Of a DNA stretch of 64,000 bases, positions 56,859 through 64,000 are shown piece by piece; within the stretch, counting starts at the first letter, position 1; the number at the start of each line of letters is the position of its first letter. This DNA comes from Rhizoctonia solani (lineage: Eukaryota > Basidiomycota > Agaricomycetes > Cantharellales > Ceratobasidiaceae). The position numbers and the translations under genes are program-made. The stretch lies in NCBI RefSeq assembly GCF_016906535.1, contig NC_057372.1:229501-293500 (forward strand). The letters run 5' to 3'. A model generated the notes under the pieces. That model saw only the letters and a list, made by a program, of their open reading frames with translations. It did not search any database and had not been told where the DNA came from.

Positions 56859-58464
56859 CTATCGCCGTGACGGGCAAGGTGAAGGTGGGTGTACCATCGT
56901 TTTAATTGTGTTGTCGCGGCACTCCTTCAAGAACGGGACAAGGCTTGTTCCTCCGGTGCCTTTGATACCATCCGTTGTCAGCTCCCCCTTGGTATTGAGC
57001 TCGGGGGCGATGGAGGTGGATGTCTGGGCAGCAGACCTGGCCTGATTAACGATGTACAACGTCGCAATCTTGATGTGTCCATCGCGGAATCGCTTGAGTG
57101 CTTCAACAGCGCTATCGTACGCACTTCGGAGCTCTGTTGCAGCTTTGATCCCGCTTTCCCCAACAGCAGCTGTCTGGAAGATACTAGCGCGAGGCGCCAG
57201 ACCCATGGACGAGGTAGCAAAGTCCGGCATAGCGCGATCGCTTAGAGCGTGTACTGTATATGCTGCGTGAGTTGATATAACAAATTCACGCAGGTGACGT
57301 TGAGGTCGACGGAGGTTTTGGAGGAAGGCGCGGTGGTGGTATGGCATGTACCGTTCCATTTTGGTCAAAAAGGTCGGCTCAGCACCTCGTCCTTCGCCTC
57401 GTTCGTGATCAACACCGAGAAATATGTCAAGCGCATGCACAAGAGAGCTTTGACCCGCACTAGGTCCAGAGAGAGCAGGGACTTTGGCAGCTTGCTCGGC
57501 ATCGACGCCCTCGAATACCCAGCCCCTCTTGTCACTGGTCGCGCCCCGGAACCAAGGTCGCACCTGGTGATAAAAAATGGCAGGGTCGCATCCCTCCCGG
57601 ACGTCGAGGAGGAGGTGCGTGAGCTCGTCAATGATAGATGAAAGTCGGTGTAAGTAGGAAGAAATACGCCGTACGGCAGTCGCATCACCGATAAACAACT
57701 CATCTAGAGTCGAGCGCATGACACTCAGTGCGGAGACCCCGCGAAGCTCTATCTTGGCCGAAGTCAAGTAAAAGTGCTCCTCATCCAAGGTACCAGAGAA
57801 GAGGGCGTGGGAACGAACCCGACGTTCGGTGGGGAGTTCATGGGGTTGGCCACCGGGAAGATGCCAATTCCACAAGACATTATCAGCGTATGTGAGAATG
57901 GGTGTAATGCCAAGCTCAGACGAAATCCGGCATAGAGGGACAGCAATACACGCAGGGACGACGTGTGGTGTAAGCTCACTGGGTATAGGGGCTGAGTGGA
58001 TGTACATGTGCATCAAAAAGACTAAAACATGATGACCACGTCGAAGGAGGAGCGTATCGGTCATCAAAGGTGCAGGATCCAAAACAGGAAGCTACCATAG
58101 CCCCCATCCGTCAGCTCGGTTGGAAATAAAGACATCGACAGTAACTCACTGAGCGAACTTTAAGACGCCAGGACTGATTTTTGATCGCCTCCTCTGGCCC
58201 AAACTGTGAGAGCTGATCCCCGAGCTTCATCTTAAGTGAGAGGCCCTCAGAGAGGAGGTCCTCCCATGTTTGCATGTCGACCGAGACCTCGCGGGGGATG
58301 CGCAATAGTGGACCTTCATTGGGCATGAAGCCAGTATTGACATCGACATCGAAATCGTGGGCAGCGACGGTGCTCGTATCGGGAAGAACACCATCGAGCA
58401 CCGGACCGGGCTGCACATGGTGCGGCAAGTCAAGAAAATGGCTAGGTGCAAGTGTGAGGGCCAT
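56859..58464 (-). CDS. Indoleamine 2,3-dioxygenase
   Basis: Heme dioxygenase of the IDO family, opening the indole ring of tryptophan to N-formylkynurenine, the first step of the kynurenine route to NAD. Exon 1 is 58464-58150 and exon 2 is 58091-56859, with a 58-bp GTGAGT...TAG intron, giving 515 residues. Family marks in order: DVNTGFMPNEGPLLRIP, RGWVFEGVD, GPSAGQSSLVHALDIFLGV, MERYMPYHHRAFLQNL, the proximal heme-ligand histidine in FRDGHIKIATLYI, and GTGGTSLVPFLKECRDNT. I chose the ATG at 58464 because family similarity begins soon after. An ATG about 140 bp upstream (MSNSSSRW) is an alternative. The reading frame is intact. Yeast calls the orthologue BNA2. Confidence 0.92.
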
Positions 58465-59398
58465 CGCTATAATCGGAGAAAATGGAGCGGTAGAAAACTG
58501 GGCTGGTGTCTGTCGTGGTTCTGCCCGTGGGGCATTTATACTCCTCTGCTGACCGTCAGGCAATGGACTTGCATTTGTCCAACGGGAACTAGAATTTGAC
58601 ATCGCTGGCGGATGGGGGGCAGAGCAATAGATTCGGGAAACCGTCTCCATAGGTCGCGAGTTTTTACATATTTTGTAGATTGGGTGTGAATTCCTAACGC
58701 GGAAGATTTCAAAACTCAATGGGTGGATTGCGCGACTCGAACGACATAGATTTTCGCACGGCTTGGGCCTTGCCGATGCTCTTCCGGACCGATCCCGAGA
58801 GTCCTGGTCATTTAGTCTCTCATGATCACGTAAGGTGTGGGGGTGGGGGGGTGCCTGGGCCAGGGGGGTGCACAACTAAGTCGTCTCAGCTGTCGAGTGG
58901 CGCGCCTTCTTGTTCGCTGCAAGGACAGTGTTGTAGTAGCTTAGGTTGTTGGTCCATGTGGGTTTAGCTCAGGGAAAATGGCTACTTCCGTCGTTGCAAT
59001 CCAAATGTCTGCCGTCGGAATTTTTTCAATAGCCGAGCAGCTTTTTCCCCATTTCCTCACGCAGCAGAATTCAGAAATGAGAGAGGTAAAACGTATCTTT
59101 TATTTCCAAGAAGATCGGTATTTTTCATTCCACGGTGTACGTGGAGTGATCGTAAATGACATTACCACGGGCGGATCTTGCGTTGGAATGAGGGCCAAAG
59201 GGCTGATTCACGGATCGGGGTTGATCATGCGCTATGCTGTGCACCACGGGACACCGATATAGTGAGTCTCCTGTAGCAGCGAGCATACACGAGTGGTTAC
59301 GTACCTACCACCTCACACTCTGTCAATCAGTATTGAATCTAATTGCGTTGGTACAAGCGCCGGGTAGCACCTGGCCCTCACATCCCTCGGCGTTGAAG
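58465..59398. other. Intergenic: IDO promoter side and PUS3 3' side
   Basis: Both neighbours are on minus, so this region holds the IDO upstream region and the PUS3 downstream region. Two plus-strand ORFs here (58719-58967 and 58978-59262) show no domain and are unlikely to be genes. Confidence 0.5.
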
Positions 59399-61256
59399 CT
59401 AATCGTCATGTGTATTCTTGGATTTAGTATTCCTCTTGGCCATCCTACGTTGGCCAGTCGTACCCTCTCTCCACTTGGCGTTGGCCACTTCAGCGCGTTC
59501 ACCTCTGTCGAGTTCGAGAATTGGTGTGTATCGCGTGGTATGACGGTACACCCCTCCTCCTGTATTGAGTCGGACCAAGGTGGTATTTGCGGATGACGCA
59601 GGGGTTGGATAGAAGCGCTCAGACGCACGCAAAAAATACCTCTGCATTGTGGTTTGGATTCGGTCGTGTGTCCAAATGGAATACATGTTGAACCAGAAAT
59701 TGTGTGTTTTTTCTCGATCCTGAGCAACCCCTTGTTTAGTCTGGGCAATTGGATCCGTTTGCCAAGCCACATCTTCGGGTTTGTATCCACAATCCCAAAG
59801 TACGAGTGGCAACGAATCGGCGAGGGTGTAGTTTGGCTTCGACTCGATGGGGGGTGAGTCAAGGGACTTGGAGGAATTTAGCGAAGTGTGCAACAGACGG
59901 TCGACAATAGACGGATCCTCAAGTCGTTGTCCAACAAGGAGAAGAATCGCCATTATGCATCGGACTTGGTGCCACAAGAACGCGGTACCTTTGAGGTTGA
60001 ACACGTACAGTTCTTCATCGCTCTCTACTTGCTTCCCCTTGATGCCGGGCCCTTCTTTGTTCAACTCATCTTGATCGTCCTCGACCGGCTCAATCCAGGC
60101 TTCCAAGACTCGGCGATTGAAATTTTCAATTTGCTTGCTGGGGTCGAGTTTGCAGAAATTACGAAAGTCATGTTCCCCGATTAACCGAGTGGCGGCGTCT
60201 TGCATGGCCGAGATGTCGAGTCCTACTCCTCTCGCTCTTCCTGGTCTCGTTCCTGCTCCTCCTGGCACGTTTATCTGTTCATCTGCTCGTCCCGCCCCAG
60301 CTGCGGCTATACCGTCTAAAGCCCGGCCTGCCTTCGAGAAGAAATATTTGTAGTGTCGCCACTGGCACGAAAACCGGGCGTCAAAATCATCGGCGACCGG
60401 AGACCAAGCAAGCACTCGGATTGTTGCGGGAAGAACCCGATTTAGCATGTGAATATAGGCTAGTTCTGGATTCATTTCCTGCTTCCTCGAGCAGGCCTCT
60501 GCTGGCAAAGTTGGTGGAAGAGGATGTGCGAGCGGTGATGATCCTCTGTCAGAGGAGATTGGTTGGGGGGTCAACGGAGACGAGTCAACAGCATCCATCG
60601 TAGGCTGGATGCCCTCCTGTAGTCCGCCAGCCATTTCAGAATCCTCCTTGTCGAAGAGAGACTCGTTCTTGGCTCTGAACGATCCTGCACTGAGCGCACT
60701 CCGAACCCAAAGACTGACTACTTGCCCAGCAGAGCTCACGCCTCTATCTGTACGTCCACATCTGCTCCACCCGCAGCCCTCCATTCCCTTATCGGGATCG
60801 ACTAGTCGTGTATTAACCAACGCATCAAACAAGACTTGTTCGACTGTGGCAAGTGGAGTAGGCTGTGATTGTGCGGCGAGACCATTGTAGAGCCATCCCG
60901 CGTACGTGAATTTGAGGGCTATTTTCCGGGTAGGATGCTTGGAGAAGGGGAAAGGGTTTTGTAGAGTTTGAGGTGGCCGACGGGATTGAGGCGGAAGCTG
61001 TCGTTCTAGTTCATATATCCTTGCGATAAGTTGTTCTTTTGAAAGATCTTCTAGTTTAGGCTTCGCAGCTGCCATTATGCGGTCTAGGCTACGACGGACA
61101 ACGGAACGCATACGATGTAGAACTGAGTCAAGGCTCTGTGTGGGAAAAGAAACCAGTCTAGTGAATACATCCACTTACAGAGTGCTCCCGTTTCCTGTAG
61201 AGGTATCCAATACAATCTACTCCCGTGTGAGCGCAACTAGTTTGGTTTCGAGTCAT
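59399..61256 (-). CDS. tRNA pseudouridine(38/39) synthase, DEG1/PUS3 family
   Basis: Converts uridines 38 and 39 in the tRNA anticodon arm to pseudouridine. Marks of the TruA fold are IALKFTYAGWLYNGLA, CGWSRCGRTDRGVSS with the catalytic aspartate, VRVLAWSPVADDFDARFSC, HDFRNFCKLDPSKQI, and LWHQVRCIMAILLLVGQ. These match yeast Deg1 closely. The main exon is 61135-59399. A small first exon (61256-61179) is proposed because GTAAGT at 61178 and CACACAG at 61136 form a 43-bp intron and keep the frame, giving 604 residues. The conservative start is the ATG at 61075 (MAAAKPKLEDLSKEQL), which aligns with the family N-terminus. The extra residues are basic and could be a mitochondrial leader. Compared with the family it carries an insert after VRSAL (about residues 175-235). 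Confidence 0.93.
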
Positions 61257-61513
61257 CGTTGCGACTTACATTGCAATTGGCTCCCAACCAGTTGGTGGAG
61301 ATTGGTAGATCTGAGATTAGGCGCCGGTCGCTACTTCGGAGCTGGACCCTCGTGCCCGATGATATGATTGTCATAATTTCTGATCCCATCCTCAACGCCC
61401 TTGTGGACTCCGCTATCACAGAAAATTTAATATGTAGGTATTAACTGTTATTAGTTGTACTTGGAACTGCAATGTGGGGTGTTATCTAGCTCTCAGAAGA
61501 AAAAAAGCTCGAA

Positions 61514-62208
61514 ATGCCGAAGGTAAGATTTTACGTCCAGCCACGAGAAGTATGCTGACTCGTACGAATCGTGCAGAACAAGGGAAAGGTATGCAGGTAT
61601 TATCTCTCCTAAGTCATAATTTTATATTTCTCACAGGGTGGCAAAAATCGCCGAAGAGGCAAAAACGAGAATGATGCTGACAAGCGAGAATTGGTTTTCC
61701 GAGAAGACGGTCAAGGTGACCCTATCTTTCCTCGTGGTGTTTAACTATAAGTCTAAGGTCGCATGGCAGAGTATGCTCAAGTAGTCAAGATGCTTGGAAA
61801 CGGTCGCCTTGAGGCTCAATGCTTTGATGGAGAGAAGCGATTGGCGCATATTCGAGGAAAGATGCGCAAAAAGGTTAGCCTCATCTTTCCCACTATTTCT
61901 GGCTCAGGTGGCTCAACAATTGAGAAGGTGTGGATTAACCAAGGAGATATCATTCTGCTCTCTTTGCGAGAGTTCCAGGATGATAAGGCCGATGTCATTG
62001 TCAAATATACTGCTGATGAGGCTCGAAACCTTAAAGCGTAAGCACGCCTACTACCTGCTTACAATTTTATTCTAACCGGAACATTCGTAGGTATGGTGAA
62101 TTGCCGGATACAGTGAAGATCAACGAAACCGATACCTTCGGCGAGGAAGATGGAGAGTGCACATTCGAATTCGGAGACGAGGGTGAAGTCGATGTGGATG
62201 ACATCTGA
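61514..62208 (+). CDS. TIF11: Translation initiation factor eIF1A
   Basis: Binds the A site of the 40S subunit and promotes scanning and start-codon selection. Six exons: 61514-61522, 61577-61588, 61637-61715, 61770-61873, 61928-62037 and 62091-62208. Introns are 48-54 bp with GT-AG borders, and together they encode about 143 residues. The OB-fold is recognisable from [19 protein letters not shown] through [17 protein letters not shown] to [17 protein letters not shown]. The N-terminal tail is basic and the C-terminal tail is acidic (EVDVDDI), as in the family. The fourth intron is 54 bp, in frame and without stops, so it looks coding in a simple translation. The family sequence shows it must be removed. 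Confidence 0.96.
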
Positions 62209-64000
62209 TCTAGACTTGTACAGTACTTGTGAGTGTTTTGGACCACTAAGCTTTCGGCATTTAACGGCTTTTGTTAGGTGGACTTGCATTCCTGTTTTCT
62301 TGTGTCATTACGTATGCTAATGTGATCTTGTATTGCGAGTGAATATTTGCGTGATGTCAAGTCATCCCAGGACGGAAACATGAACACGCCAAGGTAACAG
62401 CGGTTTGTGGCTTGACCCATGAGTTACGGTCATCCGTTCAGAGGATCATCTGGGACAACTAATGGGATGTGAGGGAATCTGGTGGGTGTTTGGTTCCCGT
62501 TTAAACTTATCAAAATACTCTCAAGTAGGGGTTAACTCAATTACGGTTTAAATGAATGTTTTAATCTTTTACTGAACGAATGATAGCCCTTCGCAGGCGA
62601 AGAATCAGAAGCGCCATTTGGCCGCTCGAAACAACTGTTGTGGTCTTTTATGCTACTCTGCAACTCGCCTTGCATTGTACCTAACCCTACGGTTATTTAA
62701 TGTCAATTCAATTACCCTTAACGGTTGTTCTTCCTGCTCAACGAGATACTAGTCTACTGGCTAGCTTGCATTTTCATTTCATAATCCCTAACTTGTTGAT
62801 ACCGACCTCGGGTGTCATCTCATATCTGGACTATATTGCGCTGTGCTCCAGCCATCAGTTGACTATTCTGCCAAAATCGCCAATTATACCAGGCCAGATT
62901 TACGCCTTCTTCACAGGTAGTGTTTCTCTATAAAACCGGTTCTAGTTCTTGCTTATATGCTACGTGGCCTAGAGGCAAAATACCATACGCACCGACTTAT
63001 CCCTTTCTGTCAATCATGAGGCACCATTACTGTATTTTGTTCGCCCTAAGTATCATGATCATAGAAGGGCAGGGGAAAAGAACACTTCATTAAAAATGTC
63101 TGAAAAAGGGCTGGCTAGTTGCCATGGGTTTCAAAGCAAAGAATACTGCTGCTGACATTTTACATCGTGTGTGAATGAAAGACTCCATTAGACCATGTTA
63201 AACAGCAATTGTATGATTGTAAGTATATGCAGCGCCAAGTGGGCTCAACAAGCCACCCTAGTGTGTGGAGTTGCAAAACCGTGGTAGGGATAACGACTAG
63301 TACTGAAGATCATTTCGATGGCAAGACCTACGTTCAAATCTATCTCCAAGCCATAGAATGCTAACATACAAATGGAGGTAAAATCAATGTAAGAGAGGAG
63401 AAGTCCGAGAGAGGCGCGATGCAGTGTTGAGGTGGAGAGATACCGACATCAAGCCGATACTGCGTCGATTTCAATAGGGCTTTTTAGGACAGTATACTAG
63501 TACTCTCGTTGCGTAAGTTTGTTCGCATATTTAGATTATAAAGCTTACTCCGCAACTCTCAAGAACCCTCCAAAAAAACCACGTGCACCTGTCATACCCC
63601 AGTCTGTCGGCCGTTTTGGCGCTGCTGCCCCTTCCCCCCGCTAGATCTGGTTGCTACCCACATTGTAGAAATACGAATTCGATTTCTGTATAAAGGTAGT
63701 AGATTAGAATACAAGTAATGACTGAGTAAATACAAGAGTGGGATAAGATGAGTATTCGGGGCTTGAACAAGGCCCTTTTATACTCTACAGGTATGACTAC
63801 GCGTACGCTTGCGCGTGCTGCGCGTACTGCGCATACATTGGGTGAGTTACCCGCTTGGCTCGATTACAGAATATTCCATTACATTCTACGTCTTTATACA
63901 CACATAACCACCACATTTCACGCCTCTTACTCTATTTATTAGATGGATCTCACTCCTCAGCTCCACCCTGGCAATTGCTCCAGCTCACATGGCACGGCTA
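62209..64000. other. No gene recognised; possible LTR piece at the end
   Basis: A 3' region of TIF11 is followed by sequence with only short ORFs (62700-62933 and 63748-63942, plus) lacking any domain. Near 63,720-63,800 the stretch with GGCCCTTTTATACTCTAC resembles the minus-strand TATA context of the LTR-like sequence at 42,545, hinting at another LTR running out of the window. Confidence 0.4.

Noticed and set aside
57294..57641. Plus-strand ORF of 115 codons
   Set aside because: Antisense to the IDO coding sequence; no recognisable features.
59847..60890. Several plus-strand ORFs of 60-98 codons opposite PUS3
   Set aside because: Mirror frames of a well-supported conserved gene.
61763..62041. 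A 92-codon ORF as a stand-alone eIF1A-like gene
   Set aside because: It reads through intron 4 and starts at an ATG created at an exon edge. The spliced model matches the family over its full length.
62700..62933. 77-codon ORF downstream of TIF11
   Set aside because: No similarity recognised, no splice context and no upstream features suggesting a gene.
1..64000. CRISPR arrays, rRNA or bacterial-type operons
   Set aside because: No regularly spaced repeats, no rRNA signature, and introns with LTR elements show a eukaryotic genome.

Overview
The window looks like a chromosome segment of a filamentous basidiomycete, probably an Agaricomycete of the Rhizoctonia kind. The clues are very short GT-AG introns (43-58 bp) in conserved genes, chromodomain-bearing Ty3/gypsy elements, an indoleamine 2,3-dioxygenase gene, and repeats rich in AAGCGCC/GGCGCTT. 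The species is an inference. Bases 1 to about 54,000 are a dense nest of LTR retrotransposons. Bases 54,000-56,600 are a transition zone with a long palindrome and a hAT remnant. Bases 56,859-62,208 hold three ordinary host genes: indoleamine 2,3-dioxygenase (minus), tRNA pseudouridine synthase DEG1/PUS3 (minus) and eIF1A/TIF11 (plus).

The nest can be dissected from 5-bp target-site duplications (TSDs), all read by eye. I use working labels A-H for elements and L1-L6 and S for LTR families. Element A (gypsy-like, minus) is cut by an L1 solo LTR (TSD GAGTG), by full element B (1494-14645, minus, L1 LTRs, TSD TTGAG), by S (15691-15863, TSD AGTAG) and by L2 and L3 solo LTRs. Element C (7671-14100, plus, L4 LTRs, TSD CAGGG) lies inside B. 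From 20601 to 23787 is a different unit: a multi-exon gene with CRESS-DNA-virus-type Rep motifs on plus and an unknown ORF converging on it from minus. The gag of G (minus) is split by an L1 solo LTR (24113-30616), which holds an L4 solo LTR, which holds an L2 solo LTR and copia element F (25394-30301). Next, G and H lie head to head, with a giant gag-like frame in H (35769-41880). Truncated L4-type element E follows, its LTR holding L3 and L5 solo LTRs, then full-length L4 element D (47425-53880, minus, TSD ATTAC).

B, C and D share expression logic that can be read directly. Each has gag and pol in separate frames, with a canonical -1 slippery heptamer (G GGA AAA, in the gag frame) just before the gag stop. 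Each also has a self-priming-type primer-binding site, two bases after the 5' LTR, complementary to sequence about 34 nt downstream of the LTR TATA box. This matches the known Tf1/sushi mode of self-priming.

The most unusual items are the Rep-like gene with its ambisense neighbour, the 173-175 bp S element carrying a tRNA-like fold without an anticodon arm, the 315-bp-arm palindrome with an S element in only one arm, and the near-exclusive use of TGA among nonsense codons in F and H.
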